Source: Massilia sp. WG5 (lineage in GTDB: Bacteria > Pseudomonadota > Gammaproteobacteria > Burkholderiales > Burkholderiaceae_D). From it: a DNA stretch of 64,000 nucleotides. The DNA lies in NCBI RefSeq assembly GCF_001412595.2, contig NZ_CP012640.2, forward strand, positions 1,116,001 to 1,180,000, read 5' to 3'. The translations under genes and the position numbers were made by a program. Below the pieces are notes generated by a model. It ran no database searches. It was given only the letters and a program-made list of their open reading frames with translations, and was not told the origin of the DNA. Of the stretch, positions 10,424 through 18,957 are shown one piece after another (positions within the stretch are counted from its first letter, which is position 1; each line of letters begins with the position of its first letter).

Positions 10424-11188
10424 GCGGAATACGGGTCTTCAGCTCGGGTTCTATTCGTCAGCACAGTGACAATCCGGGTAGCCGCGACGGTAGATCCGCC
10501 ATCGCCGCTGTGCTGATTCTAATTGCTCGCGAGTTTTAGCTAATAACGCCCCGGAACGCGTAGCGTGTCGTTATTTACAGTTTCTGAAACGCTTCCTTCA
10601 ATCTGTCGAGAAGTCACACGTTTTCTTCACCGGGCTGCGGTCGCGCACCCCGGTGTCGTGTCGTGGGCGAACTAACTGCCGAGGGAGGCCGGATCGAGCG
10701 TGAACTCGTTGATACCCCGAAAGCTCGCAGTCACGACGTCGATATCAAAACCCAACCTAACACGCAGGACAGTTTGCGACGTATTCCGCCGAGTGTCGGA
10801 CTCGTTTGCCTGTCTTGGCTTGAGGTCAGAGGAAGGTTCTATTCGTCCGCTACCCCACGGCGATCAGCTGAACTGGGCGTCGAACTCCTTGGACGCGATC
10901 CTTGGTCCTCTTTGGTCCAGGCCTTGGGCGATAACCCGACAAATCACCGAAGGTCCTGCCCATACTCAACGCCCTGCATTGCTAAAGCCGCTCTTCGCAT
11001 CAACGGTGCGGCCGAGAGGACATTATTCCCATAATGTCTGGAAAATACGGGCGCAGTGTAAGCGCATCGTTTGGCCTGTACTGCGCCAAGTCCTCAGCAA
11101 TAAGAGTGGCTCAAGTGGTAAAGTTCTGTTAAAATCAACCATACAGAATTTACCAGTAACGCTATCTTATTGTTTCAAAAGGATTGTA
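10424..11188. other. 765-bp stretch without a recognisable gene
   Basis: No reading frame here resembles a known protein; the frames on either strand are short or run out of the ietA frame. It holds an inverted repeat TCAGCACAG/CTGTGCTGA (10458-10466 and 10508-10516), a hairpin AATAACG/CGTTATT near 10541-10574 that could end the cus transcript, and the ietA upstream palindrome. It looks like a boundary between two cargo modules. Confidence 0.5.
11117..11154. promoter_or_regulatory. inverted repeat upstream of ietA, candidate operator
   Basis: GGTAAAGTTCTG (11117-11128) faces CAGAATTTACC (11144-11154). The arms pair over 11 positions with one bulged base, around an AT-rich centre (TTAAAATC). 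It ends 34 bases before the ietA start. Its position and symmetry suggest an operator for autoregulation, possibly through the helix-turn-helix at the IetA C-terminus. Inference only. Confidence 0.45.
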
Positions 11189-12274
11189 GTGGAAAGCTTC
11201 CCGCGAAAAGAACTCGTTAATATTGTGCAGTCCGGCATGACCGGCTCGCGTAGCGCCTTCGCGCTCGCCGTCGGCCGGTTCGCGACCAAGCTGAAACAGA
11301 CAGACCTAGCCCTGGCGCAGGAAATTGCACAGTTTCTCTCGTCCGAGAACGTCATGCGCGGCGCAGGCGACTTCGTGCCGGCACCTGTCGACGCGGACTC
11401 GCGCATGGAGCTGGTCGAGACCGTCTATCCGGTCGTCGTGCCGAAAAGACCGGTCTTCAACGGTACCGTGCAGGACGTGCTCGACGATGTACTCAAGGAA
11501 TGGCGCAGCCTCGACGTGCTCATCCAGGAAGGACTCGCTCCGGCGCGCATGCTGCTGTTTTGTGGCCAGCCTGGCGTCGGCAAGACCCTGGCCGCGTACT
11601 GGCTCGCCCAGGAACTCAAACTTCCCCTGCTTACCCTTAATCTTGCAACCGTCATGAGCAGCTTCCTGGGCAAGACCGGGAACAATGTGCGCGCAGTGTT
11701 CGATCACGCCATGTCCAGGCCGTGTGTCCTGCTGCTCGATGAATTCGACGCCATTGCCAAGCGCCGCGACGACGACAGTGATGTGGGCGAATTGAAACGA
11801 CTGGTCAACGTCTTGCTGCAGGCGCTGGACGACTGGCCGGCCAACGCCCTGCTGATCGCTGCCACTAACCATGGAGAATTGCTCGATCCCGCCGTCTGGC
11901 GCCGGTTCGACCACGTCATCCAGTTCGAGCCGCCCTCCGCTGAGCTTATCGAAACCTACCTTGCAGACCTGGCCATGGAAGAGAAGGTTCGTAAGAACTT
12001 GGCTGCGCTGCTACACGGGGAATCGTTCAGCGGTATCGGCCAGATCGTGAACGCTTCGCGCAAGACCGCGCTGCTGGAGAAAGCCGAGCTCGTGCCCACA
12101 CTGGTCAAGAACGCCGTTAGGTTGCGAATAAGTAAAGGAGATATGGCCAAGCCCCATGAGGGCGAGATGTTGCTCATGTACCTGGCCGGTCACTCGCGCA
12201 GGGAAATTGCCACAAGCCTGGGCAAGACCCATCCAACAGTCAGCAGTGTCATCAAACGTTACCTCGGGGAGTAA
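11189..12274 (+). CDS. ietA: AAA+ ATPase of an IetAS-type toxin-antitoxin / defence pair
   Basis: 361 residues from GTG 11189, preceded by AAAAGGA (11177-11183); the frame is open further upstream but has no good start. A single AAA+ module: Walker A GQPGVGKT (Lys132), Walker B LLLDEFDAI (Asp184-Glu185), sensor-1 AATNH. The C-terminus ends in a helix-turn-helix-like segment (SRREIATSLGKTHPTVSSVI). ATPase genes of this kind paired with an S8 protease are described as IetA, the antitoxin of the Ti plasmid IetAS system, and the same pair was reported as an anti-phage system. The ATPase probably restrains the downstream protease. Six bases separate the two genes. Confidence 0.8.
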   Translation: MESFPRKELVNIVQSGMTGSRSAFALAVGRFATKLKQTDLALAQEIAQFLSSENVMRGAGDFVPAPVDADSRMELVETVYPVVVPKRPVFNGTVQDVLDDVLKEWRSLDVLIQEGLAPARMLLFCGQPGVGKTLAAYWLAQELKLPLLTLNLATVMSSFLGKTGNNVRAVFDHAMSRPCVLLLDEFDAIAKRRDDDSDVGELKRLVNVLLQALDDWPANALLIAATNHGELLDPAVWRRFDHVIQFEPPSAELIETYLADLAMEEKVRKNLAALLHGESFSGIGQIVNASRKTALLEKAELVPTLVKNAVRLRISKGDMAKPHEGEMLLMYLAGHSRREIATSLGKTHPTVSSVIKRYLGE

Positions 12275-12280
12275 TCAGGA

Positions 12281-14497
12281 ATGGCGGCAACGAACATCAT
12301 CTTGGGCTATGGCGAAACACTGACGCATCCGTTCAAGCTCGATCGCGGTTCGGGTAACAAGAAATACCCGTATCACATCGCAGAGCAGCGAGAGTCGCTC
12401 GGCAAGCAGCTCGGAAGGCTCATGGAGGCGCAGCAGTCCCAACCGGCCATCGTCAAGCCGCGCGGCGAGTCCGTTGCCAAGTTCACCCTCCACCCTGCCT
12501 TCCTGGCCAAGACGCATCACCCGAACGGCCTACTAAAGGCGAGCGGCCTGCGCTGCGTCGGCAGCCGGTCGGCCTATGTCGTGCCGCGCAAGGTCGCCAG
12601 CACCCGCCAGAAGAGCGGTCAGTCGCTCTTCACGGCTGCGCTGTACGTGGCGGGCCCGGATGAAGCCTTCCGACGCCTGACCGACATGCTGTTTTCGACC
12701 AAGATCGCACAAACGCACCAGAAGGCGTTTTGCCGCTTTGAACTGATGCAGCCATTTGCAGCCTCCGACAAGAATTTCGTTGACGAGGCTACCCTAAACC
12801 AGCCAACACTTGAGGTTGTGCTCCATGCGTCGGCACAGGATGGCGACATCGTCAAGGCGTTTGCCCGCTACGCCGAATCGCTCGGCGGAGTGGCTGACAT
12901 CGCGCGTGCGTTAAATGTCTCTGGCCTGACCTTTGTGCCGGTGCGCCTGCCGGCGGCGAAAGCGCATGGCTTGTCCGCCTTCCAGTTCGTCCGCGCCGTG
13001 CGGGTGATGCCATCGCTACGCATCGGCGGCAGGGAGATGCGCGCCTCGAGCATCGCTGCGCCTGCCTTGCCTGCCTTGCCGGCGATCGACACTTCGCTCA
13101 AGGTGGCAGTATTTGACGGCGGGATCGGTCACTCCGACCTGAGTTCCTGGGTTCAGGAGACGGTGATGCCGGGTGCAGAGTCGACATCCGCAGCCTACCT
13201 GCATCACGGGAATGGCGTGACCAGTTCAGTCCTGTTCGGGCCGCTCGATGAGGCGGCGGAGACCTTCCCGCGCCCTTACGCGAATGTGCACCACTACCGC
13301 TGCATCAGTCCTGCGTTGGCGACGCCCGACGGGATTCCCGACGCAGACCTGTACGACGTCCTTAAACATATCGATAGCGTCCTCAAAAGCGAGCAACCGG
13401 AGTTCGTCAACTTGAGCATCGGGCCGTACATGCCTATGAACGATGACGAAGTCCACCCCTGGACTGCCTTGATCGACAGTCACCTGGCCTCGGGGAAGAC
13501 CCTCGCCGCTGTCGCGGTAGGCAATGACGGCGAAAAGGCATGGCCCGAATCGCGCGTCCAACCCCCTTCCGACATGGTCAACGCCCTGGCGGTGGGCGCG
13601 TGCGACGTCACCGAATTAGGCTGGGACCGCTCCCCGTACAGCTCGCACGGGCCAGGACGGAGCCCGGGCATGGTCAAGCCGGACGGTGTCGGCTTCGGAG
13701 GATCGGAAAAGCAGCCGTTTGTCGTCTACAACGCGCTCACGGGGCAATACGCCCACACGAGCGGCACGAGCTTCAGCTCGCCCGCGACCCTGCGCACTGC
13801 CATTGGCGTGAAGGTGTCCCTCAATTCGCCACTCAGCCTCCTCGCGGTACGGGCGTTGATGTCGCACCACGCGACGCGACCTAAAACCATGCTGATGAGC
13901 CATGTTGGGCACGGCCGCTTCCCTCAGAGTGTCGATGAGGTCCTGACCTGCGACGACAACGAAGTACGGGTGATCTACCAGGGCACCTTGCAGGCGGGGC
14001 AAAACCTCCGCGCCCTGATTCCCTTCCCGACCCTGCCCCTGAATGGCAGCGTGACGCTACGCGCCACGCTGTGCTTCGCGAGCCACACCGACCCCGAACA
14101 TGCGGTGAACTACACCCGCGCCGGCTTGACGGTGATGCTGCGGCCGAAAAAATCGCAGAAAAAGACGACCACGTTCTTCTCCTCGTCGAAAATGTACACG
14201 AGCGAGCTCGAAGCGCGCATGGACGACCAGAAGTGGGAAACGACGCTCAAGCACGAGCAGCGCTTCAACGCCGACACCCTAGACGACCCCTTGTTCGATA
14301 TCACTTACGGCGCCCGCGAAGACGGACAAAGCGTCGATAACGAAACACTGCCACCGCTCCCCTACGCCATGGTGGTGACGATTTCGGCCGAAGACACACC
14401 AGGCGTCTATAACAATATCAGGCAACGCTACCAGACGCTCCAGCCCGTCGAGGTACGTCAGGAGGTCCGGATCCAGAGCGGCACCGGTCGACCGTGA
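12281..14497 (+). CDS. ietS: subtilisin-like (S8) serine protease, IetS type
   Basis: 738 residues. The catalytic triad is complete: Asp279 (AVFDGGIGH), His309 (HHGNGV) and Ser497 (SGTSFSSP), with the oxyanion-hole Asn415 (VAVGNDGE). There is no signal peptide, so it acts in the cytoplasm, unlike secreted subtilisins. An N-terminal region of about 270 residues without a recognised domain precedes the protease core, and about 200 residues follow it. In the IetAS family the protease is the toxic partner and the ATPase gene upstream is required for control. The pair is intact here and probably functional in island maintenance or phage defence. Confidence 0.8.
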   Translation: MAATNIILGYGETLTHPFKLDRGSGNKKYPYHIAEQRESLGKQLGRLMEAQQSQPAIVKPRGESVAKFTLHPAFLAKTHHPNGLLKASGLRCVGSRSAYVVPRKVASTRQKSGQSLFTAALYVAGPDEAFRRLTDMLFSTKIAQTHQKAFCRFELMQPFAASDKNFVDEATLNQPTLEVVLHASAQDGDIVKAFARYAESLGGVADIARALNVSGLTFVPVRLPAAKAHGLSAFQFVRAVRVMPSLRIGGREMRASSIAAPALPALPAIDTSLKVAVFDGGIGHSDLSSWVQETVMPGAESTSAAYLHHGNGVTSSVLFGPLDEAAETFPRPYANVHHYRCISPALATPDGIPDADLYDVLKHIDSVLKSEQPEFVNLSIGPYMPMNDDEVHPWTALIDSHLASGKTLAAVAVGNDGEKAWPESRVQPPSDMVNALAVGACDVTELGWDRSPYSSHGPGRSPGMVKPDGVGFGGSEKQPFVVYNALTGQYAHTSGTSFSSPATLRTAIGVKVSLNSPLSLLAVRALMSHHATRPKTMLMSHVGHGRFPQSVDEVLTCDDNEVRVIYQGTLQAGQNLRALIPFPTLPLNGSVTLRATLCFASHTDPEHAVNYTRAGLTVMLRPKKSQKKTTTFFSSSKMYTSELEARMDDQKWETTLKHEQRFNADTLDDPLFDITYGAREDGQSVDNETLPPLPYAMVVTISAEDTPGVYNNIRQRYQTLQPVEVRQEVRIQSGTGRP

Positions 14498-14501
14498 CAC
14501 G

Positions 14502-14548
14502 CAAAGGCCTTTGGCAGGGCAATGCATCCGCAACGCTGACAAAGGCCT
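14502..14548. terminator. palindromic hairpin after ietS
   Basis: A perfect 12-bp palindrome CAAAGGCCTTTG (14502-14513) lies 5 bases after the ietS stop, and its right half pairs perfectly over 9 bp with CAAAGGCCT at 14540-14548. There is no T-run, so it is not a textbook intrinsic terminator; it could still end transcription or be an integrase-related site. Confidence 0.35.
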
Positions 14549-14691
14549 AGCCGCGCAGCAGGCTTTCCTCGCCCTCGGCGAGCCGCCTGTGGCCAAGGTG
14601 TCAGTGCCGATTTCGGTGACGAACTCGTAGAGCGAGGCAATGCTCGGCGCCGTGCTAAATTCTACTGCGCAGTGCACACAGGCCATGCTCG

Positions 14692-15640
14692 ATGGCGACA
14701 GACCGCGCCCTGACCATGCCTGATTTACCTATCTCCCTGGAGCACGAACGCGAGGTCGCTCCGATAGAAGCGCTGCACGTGCCTCATGAACTCGATGGCT
14801 CACGTGGAACGAACCGCGAGTGGAACGTGCCGCGACAAATCGCAGCCAACACAGACGTCGAGGCTGTGCGCGCATGGCTGGCGAACTTCGTCGGTACCAA
14901 GACGACATTCGACGCCTATCGAAAGGAGGCCGAGCGCCTGCTGGTGTGGTCGATATGGGAAGCCGGCAAGCCACTTTCCTCGCTGACCCACGAGGATTGG
15001 CTGGTCTACCAGCGCTTCCTGGCATCACCCGGGCCTCGCGAGAAGTGGGTGGCGGACAAGGGGCGCAAGCACCCCCGCAGCGACAACCGCTGGCGGCCCT
15101 TTGCTGGCCCACTCTCTACCGCAAGCCAACGACAGGCGGGCGTGATCCTCAATTCGACGTTCGCCTGGCTTGTCAACGCAGGCTACCTTGCTGGCAATCC
15201 GCTGTCGCTCTCGCGCCATCGCAAGCCTCGCTAGGCCCCGCGCATTGAGCGCTATCTTGACGAGGACCTGTGGCTACAGGTCAAGACCACAATCGATGCC
15301 CTGCCCCGCGAGACCCCGCGTGAACGCGAGCACTATTTCCGCCTGCGCTGGCTCATCACGCTGTGTTACGTCTGCGGCCTGCATATCTCAGAGGTTGCGA
15401 AAACAGCATGGGCAATTTCTTTTGCCGGCGCGACCAGGGCGGCACGGAACGCTGGTGGCTCGAGATCCTCGGAAAGGGGAGCAAGGTGCGGATCGTGCCG
15501 GCCACGAACGAACTCATGGTAGAGCTTGGCCGTTACCTGCGCGAATTGAGCTACCCGCCTATGCCGGTCCCGGGAGAGTCGACGCCCCTGTTGCTACACA
15601 TTGGCGGCAACCCAAAGGCCCTCGTCGCTCCACATAGTCA
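14692..15640 (+). pseudogene. decayed tyrosine recombinase/integrase
   Basis: The first 180 codons encode a SAM-like core-binding domain of a phage-type integrase (ATG 14692), ending in an in-frame TAG at 15232-15234. The protein reading continues in the same frame (APRIERYLDEDLWLQVK up to LCYVCGLHISEVAK), then a single-base loss near 15405 shifts it to a second frame (MGNFFCRRDQGGTERWWLEI, GKGSKVRIVPATNEL). Homology stops at about 15640, before the catalytic HxxR and Tyr motifs, where an unrelated AT-rich gene begins. Nonsense, frameshift and 3' truncation make it clearly non-functional. Confidence 0.8.
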
Positions 15641-16060
15641 TGCCACATATGTCCCTTTTAGATTGCGCGCGGCTTTTATCACGTCATTGGTCCGGTCCAG
15701 TGCATCTTTCGGGGCCACAGACACGGCCTCGCTATCTGTTTCTTTCGTGATCCAGCCATTTGGAAAGTGGAACCACGTTGCGATTGACCAGGTATCCGCG
15801 CATTCGCCATACGCCTTCAGGATATTCCTGACGACCGGCAAAGGTTGAAACATCGGGTCGAATTGATAACGAGGATAATATTCTTCTCCATTATACAAGA
15901 CACTGAAGATCCGCCCATGGCGCTTCCAAGCACTCGCTGGAAATGACTTTTTCCGTGGGGGCCTAATTTGTAGCTTGTTGATCTCTTCTGCTGTCAGCCA
16001 TTCACCATCATCGAACACCTTTTTGACTGTAGCCATCTGATCAATCCGATCTTCAAGCAT
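15638..16060 (-). CDS. small protein with MbcA/ParS/Xre-like C-terminal region
   Basis: 140 residues; the ATG at 16060 has a good AAAGGAGG about 8 bases upstream. The C-terminal half (QPLPVVRNIL, then IATWFHFPNGWITKE and APKDALDRTNDVIKAA) follows the pattern of the toxin-binding domain of MbcA/ParS/Xre antitoxins (tryptophan-rich strand, PNxWL loop, LL/LD helix). No RES-domain toxin lies beside it. Base composition is far more AT-rich than the core genes, so it was probably acquired. Family assignment is tentative. Confidence 0.5.
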   Translation of the reverse strand: MLEDRIDQMATVKKVFDDGEWLTAEEINKLQIRPPRKKSFPASAWKRHGRIFSVLYNGEEYYPRYQFDPMFQPLPVVRNILKAYGECADTWSIATWFHFPNGWITKETDSEAVSVAPKDALDRTNDVIKAARNLKGTYVA

Positions 16061-16402
16061 GATGCCGTCCTCCTTTTCAACACCATATTGATGGCTTTCA
16101 CGGAAGTGAGTTCCAAGCTAAGCAAATCAGATGCTATCCGTCAGCCTGCCTGCGAACCATATTTTCGATAACCGCCTCAGGCATCGCCCTCACGAGCAAG
16201 CCACCAAATTTGCGAAAACTTTAAAGCCTACAAACTTGCTAGCAATCGCAATCAGCATAATTATTCACACTTAGGCTAATGTGCTCGCCACCAATACAAC
16301 GACCCGAAGTATTAGGAAATTCCTTCGCTATCATTACATACTCCTTTCGCGCGCCGCCAGTATGCCGTAATTACTCATTGATTCTTCCTCATTCTCTTAA
16401 TA
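16061..16402. other. AT-rich intergenic stretch without a gene
   Basis: About 340 bases with no open frame of useful length and no RNA gene that I recognise. It contains the ribosome binding site of the 140-residue gene at 16069-16076 (read on the minus strand) and otherwise only low-complexity AT-rich sequence. Confidence 0.5.
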
Positions 16403-16690
16403 TCATGTATAGACACCAAATTCTACTCTAGTTAGATAGTCTAGTAAAATCTGGACGTTTGCAGATTTTGCCAAATCCACAGGGCGTCTGCCACCAAGGC
16501 CTATTGCTGGGGCAATAAACCAATTTAAAGCAGACCTTTTATCGCAACCAAGCGCACGAACGATGCTGGGCTCAATAGCATGCCATTCACTCAATAGCCC
16601 AAGCATTTTTAAACGCTTTTTTTGACCATTTGGCGCAGAGTAATGAAACGAGTAGCTGTAAAGTTGCGTTTTTCGCGACCTAACTCTCAT
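16403..16690 (-). CDS. orphan antitoxin-like protein with MbcA/ParS/Xre toxin-binding domain
   Basis: 95 residues. The last 45 residues (NWFIAPAIGLGGRRPVDLA followed by a helix ending DYLTRVEFGVY) closely match the toxin-binding domain of the DUF2384/MbcA/ParS/Xre family, whose typical form is W-x-TPN-x-x-LGG-x-xPxxLL. The N-terminus is basic (RVRSRKTQLYSYSFHY) and too short for the usual Xre DNA-binding domain. No RES toxin is adjacent, so this is an orphan or a remnant. It is the second such domain within 1.1 kb. Confidence 0.6.
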   Translation of the reverse strand: MRVRSRKTQLYSYSFHYSAPNGQKKRLKMLGLLSEWHAIEPSIVRALGCDKRSALNWFIAPAIGLGGRRPVDLAKSANVQILLDYLTRVEFGVYT

Positions 16691-16760
16691 AATTAAGATT
16701 TCTACAAAATAGTTAATTAATTATTTAAAAAATCGTTTTGCAGAGCTAAATCGAAAATTT

Positions 16761-17111
16761 CTACTTGAGACGACGTAACACTTCCTCATTGATCCATTGC
16801 GCTTCAGCCTTCGATATCAGGCCGCCTTCAAAAAATGCGTCGAGATAATGATCCAGTACTTTCTCTTCGCTCAGCCCTACGATTTTTCCTTCCTTGGCAG
16901 CGTGCGCCCTTCCCGTCAAGTCGGCCACATATTCTAAGCACATGGTCCAACGTTCATAGATTTCAGGTGGCGTACAGCCGGCCACATAAAATTTTCCTTT
17001 GTACTTTGACATTATTAGTTTTGGCTGCGTTCCAGGAATCGTGGCCGGGTAGTCAGGGCGAGGAAAACTCACCGGGACCTTCAAAAATTCATTCTCATCA
17101 ATCTCGCGCAT
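16761..17111 (-). CDS. conserved-looking hypothetical protein
   Basis: 116 residues, soluble, no signal peptide or membrane segment. It contains PGTQPKLIMSKYKGKFYVAG and a helical second half (CLEYVADLTGRAHAAKEGKI, then a C-terminal pair of helices). I do not recognise a named family, though short proteins with a PGTQPKL motif occur in mobile regions of proteobacteria. It sits in a run of minus-strand AT-rich orphan genes. Confidence 0.55.
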   Translation of the reverse strand: MREIDENEFLKVPVSFPRPDYPATIPGTQPKLIMSKYKGKFYVAGCTPPEIYERWTMCLEYVADLTGRAHAAKEGKIVGLSEEKVLDHYLDAFFEGGLISKAEAQWINEEVLRRLK

Positions 17112-17429
17112 TTGATTAAACTTTTAATATTTTCGGAAATTCACTTTGGTGCTTTGAAAAGGTCCTGCTGCGTGGCAAATATCAGCAATGAACTGAAAAT
17201 TTACGAACTTGTTTGAGCGGCCGCTTCAAATTCGGTTGAATACGCAAAATAAAACTTCTTACGAATAAAAAACGACACGGTATTAAAATTTTCGCCAACA
17301 ACATAAAATCCCGGCGGCCCACAATAACCGGACTCTTCAACAATTTGGCAATCGCCGAATAATAACTAGGTATCAAGGACAACCATTATCGTTCCAATTC
17401 AGTAAACGCGCCCATCACATAACTGCATA
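17112..17429. other. AT-rich spacer without a supportable gene
   Basis: A 66-codon minus-strand frame (17182-17382) exists but has no ribosome binding site and no recognisable domain. I see no RNA gene or clear repeat in this stretch. Confidence 0.45.
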
Positions 17430-17918
17430 TCATATTTTGAAGTCTGGCTCAGCCCATACCAATGATACCTTCCGCAAATTATCTTTATCGACTTCGTCTA
17501 ATGCGTTGTGTTCCATTGCCCCATCAGATAGCTCAAATACGTGAACAATATTGCCGTCCGGACTATTGCCAACGAACACTCGCTTAACCGATCTTATTTT
17601 ATAATCGCGCTCGTCTACCCTCCGCGACTGCAATGATATCTTATAGAATTTTATATTTTCGGATTGAGCAAATAAAAAAACTTTTTCTATCGAATCAAAT
17701 ATGAAACGTTGCCAGCGGCTTTCCATAGAAACAGGCGCTACGTCAACATGAAAAATCTGGCCGTTAAATGGTATTTCAACAAACGAAAAAATATTAATAC
17801 TTGGTTGATCAAATAACTCACGCAACACATCGATTTGCTCAGAACTATATGAGCTTTGATAGGCATAAAACACTTTTCCGTCCTCAAACGTCAAAAAATG
17901 AATGACTGGCTTGAGCAA
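17430..17918 (-). CDS. hypothetical protein, AT-rich island gene
   Basis: 162 residues, mixed alpha/beta with many aromatic residues (FLTFEDGKVFYAYQSSYSSE; INIFSFVEIPFNGQIFHVDV). No signal peptide, no membrane helix and no motif that I recognise. Its composition (AT-rich, Phe/Ile/Ser-rich) differs strongly from core genes, as expected for transferred DNA. Single small acidic soluble proteins of this type are sometimes immunity proteins, but no toxin gene adjoins, so that is only a possibility. Confidence 0.5.
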   Translation of the reverse strand: MLKPVIHFLTFEDGKVFYAYQSSYSSEQIDVLRELFDQPSINIFSFVEIPFNGQIFHVDVAPVSMESRWQRFIFDSIEKVFLFAQSENIKFYKISLQSRRVDERDYKIRSVKRVFVGNSPDGNIVHVFELSDGAMEHNALDEVDKDNLRKVSLVWAEPDFKI

Positions 17919-17952
17919 TCAAGCGGCAAAATAGATGGCTAGTAGACGTTAA

Positions 17953-17994
17953 CATAATTCATCGTTACCTTAGCATAATTCATCGTTACCTTAG
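17953..17994. repeat. perfect 21-bp tandem duplication
   Basis: Two identical copies (17953-17973 and 17974-17994) of a 21-bp unit beginning CATAATTCATCG. The second copy contains the stop codon of the neighbouring minus-strand 104-codon gene (TAA at 17991-17993). Probably a replication slippage duplication. Confidence 0.85.
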
Positions 17995-18305
17995 GAATAC
18001 ATTAGGGCCTGCTGTGCCGACGATTTCATCAATTCAAGCGCTGCAGCGTTACCGGTAAGCTCGACTGTCAAGGCCGAAAATAGTGCCAAATAAAAACTTC
18101 GCTTGGGCCAAAGCGCATCTATCGGCACATGAAGCTCTTCGCGATAATTTTCAAAAAAATACCACAAGCCAAAACTCAAATTCCGTCGAATCATATATAC
18201 CTGACCTCGCAAGGTAAGTGCGAGAACGCTCGGCCGGTCATTCCGTATTGACGAACATTTTTTACAGTCCGCTTCAACTTGATGCAGGCTCTTAAGTAAG
18301 CACAC
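17991..18305 (-). CDS. hypothetical protein, AT-rich island gene
   Basis: 104 residues. The N-terminus has three cysteines (MCLL, CKKC) and a basic stretch; the second half is hydrophobic and helical (PKRSFYLALFSALTVELTGN) but not clearly membrane-spanning. No recognised family. The stop codon lies in a 21-bp tandem repeat. Confidence 0.4.
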   Translation of the reverse strand: MCLLKSLHQVEADCKKCSSIRNDRPSVLALTLRGQVYMIRRNLSFGLWYFFENYREELHVPIDALWPKRSFYLALFSALTVELTGNAAALELMKSSAQQALMYS

Positions 18306-18470
18306 AGGCCGACGTGAACCCCATCGCGACGGACACTAACGCGGGTTCAGACTAAGCGAGACCCTGGAACTTTAAGCCGAAAATCATTTTACATCAAGTG
18401 AATAGGCATTTTATGTCATTTTCTTCGAACTGCGCGCAGTTGAACATGACGGATTTTCAAGAGGAAACGC

Positions 18471-18836
18471 ATGCCAAGAAAGCCAAAAGCGCCCCGCGGA
18501 GCGGCTCTTGGCGCTCAGGTGGGGCGCAACATTAGGACTGCGAGAACCCAGCGCGGAATGACACAAGGGCAGCTAGCCGAGGCTATTGATATCGAAACGG
18601 CAACATTATCTCGCATCGAAATTGGCGCCCAACTTCCCTCGCTCGACCGACTTCAGCATATCTCGGAGGTCCTGCAGGTGCACCTGCGATCATTGGTAGC
18701 AGAGGAGAACACCCCAAGCCTATTCATCGAATCAATAGCAGAGGCGCTCAGCGGCCTTCCGACACGGGAGCAAGTATTTTTACGCGATTTCGTGCTCAGC
18801 TATTCTCTTCACTGGAAGCGTGGTCAGACGAGCTAA
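18471..18836 (+). CDS. Xre-family helix-turn-helix transcriptional regulator
   Basis: 121 residues, start at ATG 18471 after AAGAGGA. A canonical HTH_3 domain covers about residues 18-75 (RNIRTARTQRGMTQGQLAEA, then ATLSRIEIGAQLPSLDRLQ). The C-terminal 45 residues are a short helical tail, perhaps for dimerisation. It stands alone, divergent from the minus-strand small genes, and may control the adjacent island genes. Confidence 0.8.
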   Translation: MPRKPKAPRGAALGAQVGRNIRTARTQRGMTQGQLAEAIDIETATLSRIEIGAQLPSLDRLQHISEVLQVHLRSLVAEENTPSLFIESIAEALSGLPTREQVFLRDFVLSYSLHWKRGQTS

Positions 18837-18957
18837 GGATAACAAGACCATGCCTTTTACGATCGGAATTGGTGTAAACGCAATTTGACTAACAGGGTGT
18901 AGACGAAATCAATAAACATAGCTGTGGCATGCTATCGCGGTGTAGAAGGAGCATGCC

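Noticed and set aside
10663..11034. 123-codon plus-strand frame before ietA
   Set aside because: No ribosome binding site, no recognisable domain, overlaps the open but unstarted ietA frame.
15363..15848. 161-codon plus-strand frame as a separate gene
   Set aside because: Its first part is the frameshifted middle of the integrase pseudogene, and its second part is a shadow of the minus-strand 140-residue gene.
17182..17382. 66-codon minus-strand frame in the AT-rich region
   Set aside because: No ribosome binding site or domain; expected by chance.
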